Below, piece after piece: positions 49,477 to 57,353 of a DNA stretch of 64,000 nt (position 1 is its first letter; each line of letters opens with the position of its first letter). The position numbers and the translations under genes were made by a program. The stretch comes from Exiguobacterium mexicanum. Lineage in GTDB: Bacteria > Bacillota > Bacilli > Exiguobacteriales > Exiguobacteriaceae. The notes below the pieces were generated by a model. The model searched no databases. It saw nothing but the letters and a program-made list of their open reading frames with translations, and was not told the origin of the DNA. The stretch covers positions 1,002,501 through 1,066,500 of the forward strand of contig NZ_CP040676.1 in NCBI RefSeq assembly GCF_005960665.1. The letters are read 5' to 3'.

Positions 49477-51393
49477 ATGAAGTCATCTCAGAGCTTTTCG
49501 AAGCTTACTATGCGACTGAATGATACGGTCCGCGCTTCGTTTCAAGAATATCGGTTATTTTGGATTTTCACGCTATTACTTTGGACGAAGACGTACGTAG
49601 TTTACCAATTTTTCTTCAATATCCCGATTGAAAACACCGCCCAGGCATTCATCTTGCTGATCAGCCCGATCAGCTCCACACTTTTCTTATTCGCTTTCAG
49701 TTTCTTCTTTAAAGGAAATAAGCAGAAGTGGGTATTGTACATGCTCTATGCCGCGGCGTCATTCATCTTGTTCGCTGACGCCGTCTATTACCGCGAGTTC
49801 ACCGACTACTTGACAATGCCGGTCATCTTGCAACCTTCGAACATGGAGACGTTGTCGACCTCGTTCACCTCATTGTTGGAATGGAAGGACTTGATCATCC
49901 TCGGGGATGTGCTCGCCTTGCCGTTCATCTTACGACGCATCAATGCGAAGGCGACGGCGGCCTCTCATCAGAGAGCGCTCGTGACGTTCGCAACAGCGGT
50001 CGTCGTTTTCTTGTTCAACTTATCGCTCGCCGAAACGGAACGCCCTGAACTATTGACACGTTCGTTCGACCGGGAGCTGTTGGTCAAAAATATTGGGACG
50101 TTCAACTTCCACGTCTATGACGCGATGCTTCAAACGAAGACATCGGCCCAGAAAGCGATGGCCGATGGATCGGAACTGGCGAAAGTTGAGCAATATACCC
50201 GTCAACATTACGCGGCACCGAACCCGGACTACTTCGGGAAATATAAAGGCAAAAATGTGATCGTCGTCTCGTTCGAGTCGGCCCAAAACTTCACGCACAA
50301 CATGAAGGCCTCGAACGGCGAATACATCACGCCGAACTTGAACAAATTGATCGAAGAGTCACACTACTGGCCGAATTATTACCATACGGTCGGACAAGGG
50401 AAGACGTCAGACGCCGAGTTCGCACTCGATAACTCGCTCTACGGCCTCCCGCGCGGTGCCGTCTACTTCACGAACGCCGACAACGAGTATCAGGCGCTTC
50501 CTGAATTGATCAAGGAAGACAACTACTACTCGGCCGTGTTCCACGCCAACAACAAGTCGTTCTGGAACCGGGACTTGATGTATAAAAATATCGGTGTCGA
50601 TCAATTCTTCGACGAGAAAAGTTATGACCTCGGGAACCCCGAGGATATGACGGAGTGGGGACTTCTCGACGACAGTTTCTTCGAACAGTCGATCCCGATG
50701 CTCGAAGAGTTGCCGGAGCCGTTCTACGCGAAGTTCATCACGCTCACGAACCACTTCCCGTACACGATGCCGAGCGAAGACTATGAGCTCGTCCCGAAAT
50801 TCGAGACGAACTCGACGACGCTCAACAACTTCCCGCAGGCACTCGCGTATCAGGATTACGCGCTCGGGTTGTTCATCGATGAGTTGAAGGCGAACGGTAT
50901 GTGGGATGACACGATCTTCGTCGTCTACGGTGACCATTACGGCATCTCGACGAACCATAACGACGCGATGGCCGACCTGCTCGGGAAAGACGAGTTGACG
51001 CCATACGACGTCGCCAAGCTCCAAGCGGTCCCGTTCGCGGTCCACTTACCGGGACAAGCCAAGGGCGAAGTACATGACACGATCGGCAGTCATGTCGACA
51101 TGAAACCGACGATCCTTCACTTGCTCGGAATCGACACGTCGGACACGGTCGGATTCGGTAGCGACTTGTTATCGGAAGACCGGACGAGCCGCGCCATCTT
51201 CCGTGACGGCACCGTTATCACTGAGGAGTATGTCTGGACGCAATCGACATGCTATGACGCCTCGAGTGGTGAAGTCGTTGAGGACGTTTCACTTTGTGGA
51301 CCGGATAGTGAAGAAGCAGAGAAGATTCTCCAAATGAATGATGACTTGATTTATTCGGATCTGCTTCGTTTTAAAGAACAGACCGAACAGTAA
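49477..51393 (+). CDS. ltaS: Lipoteichoic acid synthase
   Basis: Polymerises glycerol phosphate from phosphatidylglycerol onto the glycolipid anchor outside the membrane. Five N-terminal helices (about residues 25-200) are followed by a linker and an extracellular sulfatase-like domain (about residues 255-600). NVIVVSFESAQNF contains the metal-binding Glu, GQGKTSDAEF the threonine nucleophile, and VYGDHYGIS the C-terminal metal-binding Asp and His. The start is the ATG at 49477 after GAGGAGGAGG; the frame open from 49453 has no site. The 638 residues are typical. A DUF-like linker cut site cannot be assigned with certainty. Confidence 0.94.
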   Translation: MKSSQSFSKLTMRLNDTVRASFQEYRLFWIFTLLLWTKTYVVYQFFFNIPIENTAQAFILLISPISSTLFLFAFSFFFKGNKQKWVLYMLYAAASFILFADAVYYREFTDYLTMPVILQPSNMETLSTSFTSLLEWKDLIILGDVLALPFILRRINAKATAASHQRALVTFATAVVVFLFNLSLAETERPELLTRSFDRELLVKNIGTFNFHVYDAMLQTKTSAQKAMADGSELAKVEQYTRQHYAAPNPDYFGKYKGKNVIVVSFESAQNFTHNMKASNGEYITPNLNKLIEESHYWPNYYHTVGQGKTSDAEFALDNSLYGLPRGAVYFTNADNEYQALPELIKEDNYYSAVFHANNKSFWNRDLMYKNIGVDQFFDEKSYDLGNPEDMTEWGLLDDSFFEQSIPMLEELPEPFYAKFITLTNHFPYTMPSEDYELVPKFETNSTTLNNFPQALAYQDYALGLFIDELKANGMWDDTIFVVYGDHYGISTNHNDAMADLLGKDELTPYDVAKLQAVPFAVHLPGQAKGEVHDTIGSHVDMKPTILHLLGIDTSDTVGFGSDLLSEDRTSRAIFRDGTVITEEYVWTQSTCYDASSGEVVEDVSLCGPDSEEAEKILQMNDDLIYSDLLRFKEQTEQ

Positions 51394-51394
51394 G

Positions 51395-51436
51395 CAACAG
51401 CGCCGTCCCGGCTTAGCCGGGACGGCGCTGTTTGTT
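51395..51436 (+). terminator. Terminator after ltaS
   Basis: 17-bp perfect stem (51396-51412 with 51416-51432), TTA loop, then TTTGTT. Confidence 0.85.
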
Positions 51437-51438
51437 AT

Positions 51439-51468
51439 ACAAAAAAAAGACGACCGAAGTCGTCTTCA
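51439..51468 (-). terminator. Terminator after yqgW (minus strand)
   Basis: On the minus strand GAAGACGAC TTCG GTCGTC is followed by eight T (plus-strand A-run 51441-51448). Confidence 0.87.
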
Positions 51469-51474
51469 TGCTCA

Positions 51475-51654
51475 TTAGCCTGGGATTCCACCGTAAATCA
51501 ATGTCGCGACGCCGAAAAATCCAAATACGAGTACAGTGACCGCGGCGAAAGCCAGTGGAAAGAATTGGCGTTTCTTAAACGAACGGGCCATTCCCCAGAT
51601 TGCAACGAGTGCAACGATGAGCGAGATCCATCCAAATGGTTCATACAAATGCAT
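51475..51654 (-). CDS. yqgW: YqgW-like small membrane protein (DUF2759)
   Basis: A 59-residue protein starting MHLYEPFGWISLIVALVAIW with two hydrophobic helices separated by a basic loop (ARSFKKRQFF). Size, composition and place beside the yqgX-like gene fit the DUF2759/YqgW family of Bacillus. Function unknown. The ATG read from 51654 has AAAGGGGG 8 bases upstream, and a terminator follows. It is divergent from the metallo-hydrolase gene, with a shared 158-base intergenic region. Confidence 0.8.
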   Translation of the reverse strand: MHLYEPFGWISLIVALVAIWGMARSFKKRQFFPLAFAAVTVLVFGFFGVATLIYGGIPG

Positions 51655-51812
51655 GACGAGTTCCCCCTTTATTATACGTCATGAAATTCATAAAAATTTC
51701 ACTGAAATATCATTATTATTTTATCCGATAATGTACACGCTGTCGAGCAAAGAAAGCCTCCGCTACAATTTTGCCACAATATCGATTAGAATGGGATGTG
51801 GAGGTGTTCTGA

Positions 51813-52433
51813 ATGAATATTGTAAAAATCACATCGGGCTTGGCCCAAGAGAACGGATACGTGCTCGAGAAAGACGGGACGGTCCTCATCGTCGACCCAG
51901 GTACGGACGATCCGAAATTCTTTGAGGCGGTCGAACGCTTCGGTGGCTTGAACGCCATCTTGTTGACACACGCCCATTTCGATCATATCGGTGGCATCGA
52001 TGCCCTTCGTGATCGTTACGCCGTACCGGTGTACGTCCATGAAGCAGAACGGACGTGGCTGATGGACGACGAGAAGAACGGGGCGGCGAAGTTCCATCTG
52101 CCGAGCGCATCGATGCGTCCAGCCGAACGGGTCTATCAAGGTAAAACGCTCGAAATCGGTGCCTTCACGATTGAGTTGCATCACACGCCTGGTCATTCGC
52201 CGGGCAGCGTCACGCTCCACATCCCGACGGAACGCATCGCCTTCTGTGGGGATTTGATTTTCAAACAGTCGGTCGGACGGACCGATTTATACGGTGGCGA
52301 CCAGGCCACTTTGCTCGGATCGATCGATCGGATGCGACAGCTGTTACCAGGCGAGACCGTGCTCTATTCCGGACATGGGCCAAAGACGACGCTCGAGGCC
52401 GAAATCCGGACGAATCCATTTTTCGAGCGATGA
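51813..52433 (+). CDS. yqgX: Metallo-beta-lactamase-fold hydrolase (glyoxalase II-like, YqgX)
   Basis: Binuclear-zinc thioester-hydrolase-type enzyme. The metal motif THAHFDHIGG (about residue 51) gives the HxHxDH signature, HTPGHSPGSV (about residue 131) the third-site histidine, CGDLIF (about residue 151) the bridging Asp, and YSGHGPKT (about residue 189) the last histidine. At 206 residues it lacks the C-terminal domain of classical glyoxalase II. In bacillithiol-using Firmicutes such enzymes may act on bacillithiol thioesters; the substrate here is not known. GGAGGTG lies 6 bases before the ATG. Confidence 0.9.
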   Translation: MNIVKITSGLAQENGYVLEKDGTVLIVDPGTDDPKFFEAVERFGGLNAILLTHAHFDHIGGIDALRDRYAVPVYVHEAERTWLMDDEKNGAAKFHLPSASMRPAERVYQGKTLEIGAFTIELHHTPGHSPGSVTLHIPTERIAFCGDLIFKQSVGRTDLYGGDQATLLGSIDRMRQLLPGETVLYSGHGPKTTLEAEIRTNPFFER

Positions 52434-52436
52434 ATC

Positions 52437-52472
52437 AAAAAAGATTGTCTCACGAGGAGACAATCTTTTTTT
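52437..52472. terminator. Bidirectional terminator between yqgX and yqgY
   Basis: GATTGTCTC / GAGACAATC (52443-52465) with A- and T-tracts outside, between convergent genes. Confidence 0.88.
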
Positions 52473-52734
52473 ACATTTGGAAGTTACTCCAATACGTGAA
52501 GACGACGAAGAAGACAGTCAAATATGCGCCGAACACGTATACATACGTTTTTTCAGTGAGTTTCAAGTAGCCTAGTGCGACGAAGAAAATAGTTTGAGCT
52601 AAAAAGACAAGACCCATTACGACGAAGTCACCACTATGTTCGCTACTGCTTTGATCTCCACCGAGTGCGCCTACGAAAGCAAGCGCCGCGATCAACCCAG
52701 TCCAAAAGCCTAGGACACGGAACATTCTCGCCAT
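52471..52734 (-). CDS. yqgY: YqgY-like small membrane protein (DUF2626)
   Basis: An 87-residue membrane protein, three predicted helices, starting MARMFRVLGFWTG and ending with a VYVFGAYLTVFFVVFTYW-type helix, the pattern of the DUF2626/YqgY family. Function unknown. The loop after helix 1 contains GGDQSSSEHSGD, which may be an insertion relative to the shorter Bacillus protein. The ATG is read from 52734, with GGGGGG upstream. Its neighbours (yqgX, and yqgZ/mgsR divergent) are the same as in B. subtilis. Confidence 0.82.
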   Translation of the reverse strand: MARMFRVLGFWTGLIAALAFVGALGGDQSSSEHSGDFVVMGLVFLAQTIFFVALGYLKLTEKTYVYVFGAYLTVFFVVFTYWSNFQM

Positions 52735-52858
52735 GTTAATCCCCCCATACGTGCATTATTCCATTCTCATTCACTATTTTACCAACACATTCAGAAAAAT
52801 GCTATGGAAACGTGTGAATTGAGCAAAATAATCGTGAAAAATATGTGAAATAATTAGG

Positions 52859-52930
52859 TTGCACAAACTTGTACAAAAAATTAAAAAACTTGTACAAACT
52901 ATGTACAAAACGGGTATAAGGTTGTATAAT
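52859..52930 (+). promoter_or_regulatory. Promoter with four helically phased TTGTACAA-type boxes
   Basis: TTGCACAA (52859), TTGTACAA (52869), TTGTACAA (52890) and ATGTACAA (52901) start at offsets 0, 10, 31 and 42, all close to multiples of 10.5 bp. The last box supplies a -35 (TGTACA, 52902-52907), 17 bases before a perfect TATAAT (52925-52930). This looks like a cooperative operator for an unknown regulator. Confidence 0.65.
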
Positions 52931-52982
52931 CGATTTACACACATCGAACGAATTGGTTCTCAACTTCAAAGGAGGTATTAAA

Positions 52983-53369
52983 ATGGCAAATGAATTGATG
53001 TTCTATACGTATCCGAGCTGTACCTCATGCCGTAAGACGAAAGCGTTTTTACAAGAGCAACACCTCGAGGTGAGCGAGCGCCATATCTTCCGGAACGCCC
53101 CGACGGTAGATGAGTTGATGACGCTGTTAGCGCTCAGTGAAAACGGTGTCGACTCGCTTCTTGCGACGAGAAGTCAGGCGTTCAAACAACTCGACATCGA
53201 CGTCGAAGATTTGAAGCTAAGTGAATTGCTCAAATTGATGAGCGACAACCCGAAACTATTGAAACGTCCAATCTTGACGGATGGCAACGAAGTCATTGTC
53301 GGCTATGACAAAGCGACAATCGAGGCGTATGCCCGTCGTTTCGAATCAACAACTGCAAACGTATCCTGA
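52983..53369 (+). CDS. mgsR: Spx/MgsR-like ArsC-family transcriptional regulator
   Basis: Small thioredoxin-fold protein that in this family binds the RNA polymerase alpha subunit and redirects transcription in stress. The redox switch CxxC is YPSCTSCRK (C13 and C16), and the C-terminal half contains LLKRPILTDGNEVIVGYDK, the ArsC/Spx signature. In B. subtilis the equivalent gene yqgZ (mgsR) also follows yqgY. The ATG at 52983 has AAAGGAGG upstream. It is 128 residues long, normal for the family. The promoter has phased repeats (52859-52908), suggesting strong control. It could alternatively be an Spx paralogue. Confidence 0.82.
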   Translation: MANELMFYTYPSCTSCRKTKAFLQEQHLEVSERHIFRNAPTVDELMTLLALSENGVDSLLATRSQAFKQLDIDVEDLKLSELLKLMSDNPKLLKRPILTDGNEVIVGYDKATIEAYARRFESTTANVS

Positions 53370-53371
53370 CA

Positions 53372-53405
53372 CAAGTCCACTTTCCAAGGAGTGGGCTTTT
53401 TTTTA
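53372..53405 (+). terminator. Terminator after the mgsR-like gene
   Basis: AAGTCCACT / AGTGGGCTT (53373-53398) followed by eight T. It leaves only about 23 bases before comGA. Confidence 0.87.
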
Positions 53406-53427
53406 TGCTCTTATTGAGGTGGTGGAG

Positions 53428-54234
53428 ATGAAACGAGTGATCGAGCGTGTCGTGGGAGCGGCGCGAAATTTGAATGCGAGCGATGTCCATTTTATGCCAT
53501 ACGGAGACGAGGTGATGATTCAAGTTCGCCACGGGACGCTCTTGCATCGACTGGAGTCGATGACACAGTTTGACTACGAACGGTTGACGTTACATATGAA
53601 ATATTGGTGCTCGCTAACGGAAACGGATCATCGCGTGCCTCAGTCTGGTATGTACGTCGGGACGGAGGACGCGATCCGGGTCACGTTTTTACCTTCATTC
53701 GACCATACGCTTATGTCGTGGCGACTCCCGAACGCCTCGTTTCAGTTGTCCGAGTTGCTAGACGATGAGGATGTGAACCGCTTTTTGAAGTTGGCTATGC
53801 TCCGGCAAGGATTGTTATTGATTGGCGGCGCGACGGGGGCTGGTAAGACGACGGTCCTCTACGCATTTTTGCAAAGTTTGGGCGGCCGCCGAATCGTGAC
53901 GATCGAGAACCCTCCGGAGAAGCAGGTGCCGGGAGTGATTCAACTCGAGGTCAACCCGAAAGCGGGACTTGACCATCGCAGTCTATTGAAAGAGACACTT
54001 CGGGCCGACCCAGACGTCATCGTCATCGGAGAGATCCGAACGAGCGAGGAGTTGCGGGTGGCACACGACGCGGCGCTCAGTGGCCATTTGACGATCGCGA
54101 CGTTCCACACGGCGAGTGTCGAGGACGGCGAACATCGACTCGAACAGCTCGTCGGCAAGATGGAGGTCGCCCGTCATTGGTGCATCCTGCACCGCGAAGA
54201 GGAGGTGAGCTGTTCATGGTCCGAGACCAGATGA
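53428..54234 (+). CDS. comGA: Competence pilus assembly ATPase ComGA, short form
   Basis: Secretion-type ATPase that powers assembly of the DNA-uptake pseudopilus. Walker A is GATGAGKTT (about residue 136), Walker B is DVIVIGEIR (about residue 202) and the His box is TIATFHTAS (about residue 224). At 268 residues it is about 85 shorter than B. subtilis ComGA: the C-terminal subdomain, including the usual QRLV segment, is missing, and the last 35 residues (from DGEHRLEQLV) do not resemble the family. The start is ATG 53428 with GGTGGTGGAG upstream. The stop lies 19 bases inside comGB. It may be truncated by a frameshift or be a lineage-specific short form. Confidence 0.8.
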   Translation: MKRVIERVVGAARNLNASDVHFMPYGDEVMIQVRHGTLLHRLESMTQFDYERLTLHMKYWCSLTETDHRVPQSGMYVGTEDAIRVTFLPSFDHTLMSWRLPNASFQLSELLDDEDVNRFLKLAMLRQGLLLIGGATGAGKTTVLYAFLQSLGGRRIVTIENPPEKQVPGVIQLEVNPKAGLDHRSLLKETLRADPDVIVIGEIRTSEELRVAHDAALSGHLTIATFHTASVEDGEHRLEQLVGKMEVARHWCILHREEEVSCSWSETR

Positions 54235-55193
54235 GTAAAGACTTATTCACGATCCGTCGCTTTCTCAGGCTGCAGGCCCGTGGTGTCGGATTGAAAAAGA
54301 CGTTCGAAACACTTGAGCTTCATGAACGAGGCAGAGCAAAACAAGTGATTCGAGACATGCGGCTTCAACTCGAGCAAGGTCGGCCGCTCGCCGAAGTGTT
54401 CTCGGGACTCGTCACCGACCCAAGAATGCGTGAGATGCTCGTCACGGCGGAGCGGGGCCATCACTTTTTAGAAGGGCTCGAGCAAGTGCTCGTCTTGTCG
54501 ACGATGCGCCGAAACCTGCAGCAAGAGCTCAAGCAGCTAGCGCGGTATCCGCTCGTGATTTTGACGATGCTGCTCGGACTCGGGGCGATTTATGCGCTCT
54601 ATATTTTCCCGAAATTGCTGTCGATGGTGGACGTCGAGGCGCTAGATGGGATAAACGCAATTCTGTTGTCCCGTTGGTTTTTCCCGGGTCTATTCATCGG
54701 CTTGCTCATGACCGGGGCGGCCCTCTACTGGAACGGGAGACGCGGCCGGCTTGTGCCGCTACGTGTCGTCGAACGAGGCAGGCGGCTGTACGTCACGTAT
54801 TTGTTCGTCAGTGAGCTCTCGCTCTTAAGTGAAGGGCAAGGTTCGGTCCGTCATATCATCGAGCGTTTGTCTCGGGGTGACGGGGAAGTCGCGGCCATCG
54901 CGAGACGGATCCATGAGCGTATGTCGGACGGTCTTGAACTCGAAGAGGCGGCCCGGCAAGAACGGTTGCTCGAGCATGAGGTCGTCAGTCTCTTCGGCGT
55001 CGGTACGGTGAGTGGTGAGCTGGGATCGATCATGACGTTGCATCGTGATCTCGTGTTTGAAGAGATGGAATTGTATTGGAAACAACTAATCACCAAGGCC
55101 GAGCCGGTATTATACGGATTTTTGACGATGATGGTGACAATGATTTTTTACACGATTTATTTGCCGGTCAAATTGATCATGGCCCAACTATAA
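54216..55193 (+). CDS. comGB: Competence pilus membrane protein ComGB
   Basis: Polytopic inner platform of the competence pseudopilus (type II secretion F domain, PilC/GspF family). Two F-domain repeats are separated by helices at about residues 110-135 and 155-175, with a final helix near residue 300. The start is the ATG at 54216 after GAGGAGGTGAGC; the gene overlaps comGA by 19 bases. The 325-residue length is typical. It is the second gene of comGA-GG. Confidence 0.9.
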   Translation: MVRDQMSKDLFTIRRFLRLQARGVGLKKTFETLELHERGRAKQVIRDMRLQLEQGRPLAEVFSGLVTDPRMREMLVTAERGHHFLEGLEQVLVLSTMRRNLQQELKQLARYPLVILTMLLGLGAIYALYIFPKLLSMVDVEALDGINAILLSRWFFPGLFIGLLMTGAALYWNGRRGRLVPLRVVERGRRLYVTYLFVSELSLLSEGQGSVRHIIERLSRGDGEVAAIARRIHERMSDGLELEEAARQERLLEHEVVSLFGVGTVSGELGSIMTLHRDLVFEEMELYWKQLITKAEPVLYGFLTMMVTMIFYTIYLPVKLIMAQL

Positions 55194-55210
55194 CAAGGAG
55201 GAACAACAAC

Positions 55211-55522
55211 ATGACACGATTCAAATCAGAACAAGGGTTCACGCTCGTCGAAATGGCTGCCGTCTTACTCATCATCTCGGTCTTACTGTTACTGCTCGTT
55301 CCCTCGATGTCAGACGGGAAATCCCGGGCAGATAGTGTCAGTTGTGAGGGGAGTGTGCGCATTGTCGAGTCGGAAATCAACTTGTATTATGCGGAACACA
55401 AATCCTATCCGGAGACGTTGGCGGTCATCGAACGGGCCTCGACGGAGAGTCCGCTCGAGTATAGTTGTCAATCGATGGTCTACACGTACGCCCCGACGAC
55501 CGGTATGTTGACAAAACAATGA
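55211..55522 (+). CDS. comGC: Major competence pseudopilin ComGC
   Basis: Main subunit of the DNA-uptake pseudopilus. The type IV prepilin leader ends at EQG^FTLVEMA, where ComC peptidase cleaves before F10, with E14 (position +5) conserved and a 20-residue hydrophobic helix after it. Two cysteines (in VSCEGS and YSCQSM) can form the disulphide known in ComGC. The ATG at 55211 follows AAGGAGG. It has 103 residues and overlaps comGD by 4 bases. Confidence 0.92.
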   Translation: MTRFKSEQGFTLVEMAAVLLIISVLLLLLVPSMSDGKSRADSVSCEGSVRIVESEINLYYAEHKSYPETLAVIERASTESPLEYSCQSMVYTYAPTTGMLTKQ

Positions 55523-55956
55523 GGCAAGACGGATATACGTTCGTCGAGATGGCATCCGTCCTCGTCATCTTGTCGCTCTTGCTGTTGATGACGACCCCGG
55601 TCGTCCGTTCGATGGATCGATTGGCCTTGTTTGATTTCACCGAGGCGCTTGTGAGCGATATCAACGAGGTTGGCCAATATCCATACGTTGCCGCCGATGA
55701 ATCATGTGTGCCGCGTCTACGGTGGTACATAAAAGAACGGCGCTATCAAATCGCCTGTGGGATGACGCCGATCGCATCGCGTGTTGTACCCGATGGGGTC
55801 GAGATGAGCCTCCCGGCCACAAGTGAGATCGTCTTCTCACGTACAGCGGCGACGTATGCAGGGCAGTGGAAATTTTATACGGGACCGACGATGGTGACGT
55901 TGAAGTTTAGAATGGGGACGTATGAGCCGGAGGTGCTTCGCGTTGAAGGGCGATGA
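55519..55956 (+). CDS. comGD: Minor competence pseudopilin ComGD
   Basis: Minor pilin of the competence apparatus. The prepilin motif is DG^YTFVEMASV (cleavage after G5, E at +5), followed by a hydrophobic helix. The start is ATG 55519, overlapping the comGC stop (ATGA); 145 residues. Identification depends mainly on position and the pilin leader, as the mature part is poorly conserved. Confidence 0.85.
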   Translation: MRQDGYTFVEMASVLVILSLLLLMTTPVVRSMDRLALFDFTEALVSDINEVGQYPYVAADESCVPRLRWYIKERRYQIACGMTPIASRVVPDGVEMSLPATSEIVFSRTAATYAGQWKFYTGPTMVTLKFRMGTYEPEVLRVEGR

Positions 55957-56179
55957 GAAAGGTATCACGTTTTGGGAAATCTGCCTTAGCCTGGCGCTCC
56001 TCCTGGCGTGGGTCGGGGTCGTGGCACCTTTTGTCGAGGGCGCGACGGAACGGGTCGACCGTCTCGAAACGACCGTTCGGCGTTATGAGCGGCTTCAAGG
56101 GGAGGTGTTGCACGATGCGGTCGAACCGAGCGGACGTACGGAAATCTGTGATGGCGACCTATGTCTCCCGACGCTTTGA
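55943..56179 (+). CDS. comGE: Minor competence pseudopilin ComGE
   Basis: A 78-residue pilin-like protein. The leader KG^ITFWEICLSLALL has the glycine cleavage site and glutamate at +5. I place the start at TTG 55943, 7 bases after GGAGGTG; the ATG at 55922 is upstream of that site. It overlaps comGD by 14 bases and comGF by 65 bases. Assigned by order in the comG operon. Confidence 0.75.
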   Translation: MKGDEKGITFWEICLSLALLLAWVGVVAPFVEGATERVDRLETTVRRYERLQGEVLHDAVEPSGRTEICDGDLCLPTL

Positions 56180-56597
56180 GCGGGGGTTCACGTTACTTGA
56201 AGTGAGCTTCACGTTGCTCTTGATCCCGCTGTTCGTTGGACTCACGGTTCACTTGTTGGCACTCGGCCAGGCGTTTTATGAGCAACCACGTGACATGGTG
56301 CCGACGACGCCCCAACTGATCGTGCGAAAACTTTTCGATAGCCGGGATTGCGTTGTCGAATCGGGACGTCTTATCGGCACATACGTGCGCCCGGACGACA
56401 CAACGTGGTCGTGGACGCTCAAACAGATCAATCGTAACTTGGTCATGGTCGGAGACGAGGGAGGGAATTTACTATTTTTAAGAGGAATCGAGACGTATCA
56501 GGTCGAACCGGTAGGAGAGGGTTTTCGCATCCGGTGGACCGACGCGACCGGCCCCCGCGAGAAGAGCGTGATGTGCATGCGCGCGGATACTTTGTGA
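56115..56597 (+). CDS. comGF: Minor competence pseudopilin ComGF
   Basis: A 160-residue protein with a basic leader and pilin motif RG^FTLLEVSFTLLL (E at +5), then a ComGF-type beta-rich domain (SRDCVVESGRLIG, GGNLLFLRG). The start is ATG 56115 with GGAGGTG 7 bases upstream, inside the end of comGE; the open frame further upstream is noise. The leader of about 28 residues is unusually long, and ATG 56151 would give a shorter one but has no ribosome binding site. Confidence 0.8.
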   Translation: MRSNRADVRKSVMATYVSRRFERGFTLLEVSFTLLLIPLFVGLTVHLLALGQAFYEQPRDMVPTTPQLIVRKLFDSRDCVVESGRLIGTYVRPDDTTWSWTLKQINRNLVMVGDEGGNLLFLRGIETYQVEPVGEGFRIRWTDATGPREKSVMCMRADTL

Positions 56598-56875
56598 TGT
56601 CGACGTTAATCGTGTTGACGTGGTTACTCGGCGGAGCGATGTTTTGGTATACTGATATGGAACGAACGACCGACCGACTGGCGCTCGATATTTTGGCGAT
56701 CCGCTTCGAATCACACGTCATGGTCGCCAAACGGTCCTGTGGTCCGTCCGCCGTCACGGTGACAAAACCGACCGGGACGATTAACTGTCGACCGCTCGGC
56801 AGCGGGACGGTCGAGGTCGAGATTCGCCTTGAGACCGGAGAACGACATAAAGAGGTGATTTATTTCGATGACTAA
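56573..56875 (+). CDS. comGG: Competence protein ComGG
   Basis: Last comG gene, with a short N terminus (HARGYFVMSTLIVLTWLL) that has the RG-aromatic pattern of B. subtilis ComGG followed by one hydrophobic helix. The start is probably GTG 56573, overlapping comGF; ATG 56597, which overlaps the comGF stop, is an alternative that would remove the RGY segment. About 100 residues. Two cysteines (SCGPS, INCRP) may form a disulphide. Function in the pseudopilus is inferred from operon order. Confidence 0.68.
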   Translation: MHARGYFVMSTLIVLTWLLGGAMFWYTDMERTTDRLALDILAIRFESHVMVAKRSCGPSAVTVTKPTGTINCRPLGSGTVEVEIRLETGERHKEVIYFDD

Positions 56876-57353
56876 ACCGTTTTACATCATCGGGTTTATG
56901 GGTACAGGTAAATCAAGCTTAAAACGATATCTTGAAAAATCGAATCACGTCGTTGATTTGGATGAGCTGTTCGAAATGGACGTCCAAATGGACATCCCCG
57001 CATATTTTGACCGTTACGGGGAGGAAGCGTTTCGCCTGCAAGAAAGTGAGATTTTGCGACAGGCGAGCGCTGCCTATATCGTGACAGGAGGCGGAATCGT
57101 CGAACGAGACGAAAATCTCGATTGGATGCGCGAAAACGGTGTCGTCATCGCACTTGATCTACCGTATGAGATGTGTTGGGACCGAATCAAAGACTCGGAC
57201 CGGCCTCTCGTGCGCCACGGCAAGGCGGCCGTCGAAGCGTTGTACGAACGTCGGCGGCCGCTCTACGCGCGTGCCGATCACGTGCTTGACGCCTCGCTCA
57301 GCACAGAAGCAATCGCGCATACCTTATATCGGTTGAAGGAGGAAGATACATGA
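56868..57353 (+). CDS. aroK: Shikimate kinase
   Basis: Phosphorylates shikimate in the aromatic amino acid pathway. The P-loop is GFMGTGKSS (residues 9-17), the shikimate-binding DLDELFE follows at about 33, the aspartate/arginine region is FRLQESEIL, the GGG motif is VTGGGIV (about residue 71), and the LID segment DSDRPLVR lies near residue 109. In B. subtilis aroK also follows the comG operon. The ATG has AGAGGTG upstream and the gene overlaps comGG by 8 bases. 161 residues, slightly short but complete. Confidence 0.9.
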   Translation: MTKPFYIIGFMGTGKSSLKRYLEKSNHVVDLDELFEMDVQMDIPAYFDRYGEEAFRLQESEILRQASAAYIVTGGGIVERDENLDWMRENGVVIALDLPYEMCWDRIKDSDRPLVRHGKAAVEALYERRRPLYARADHVLDASLSTEAIAHTLYRLKEEDT

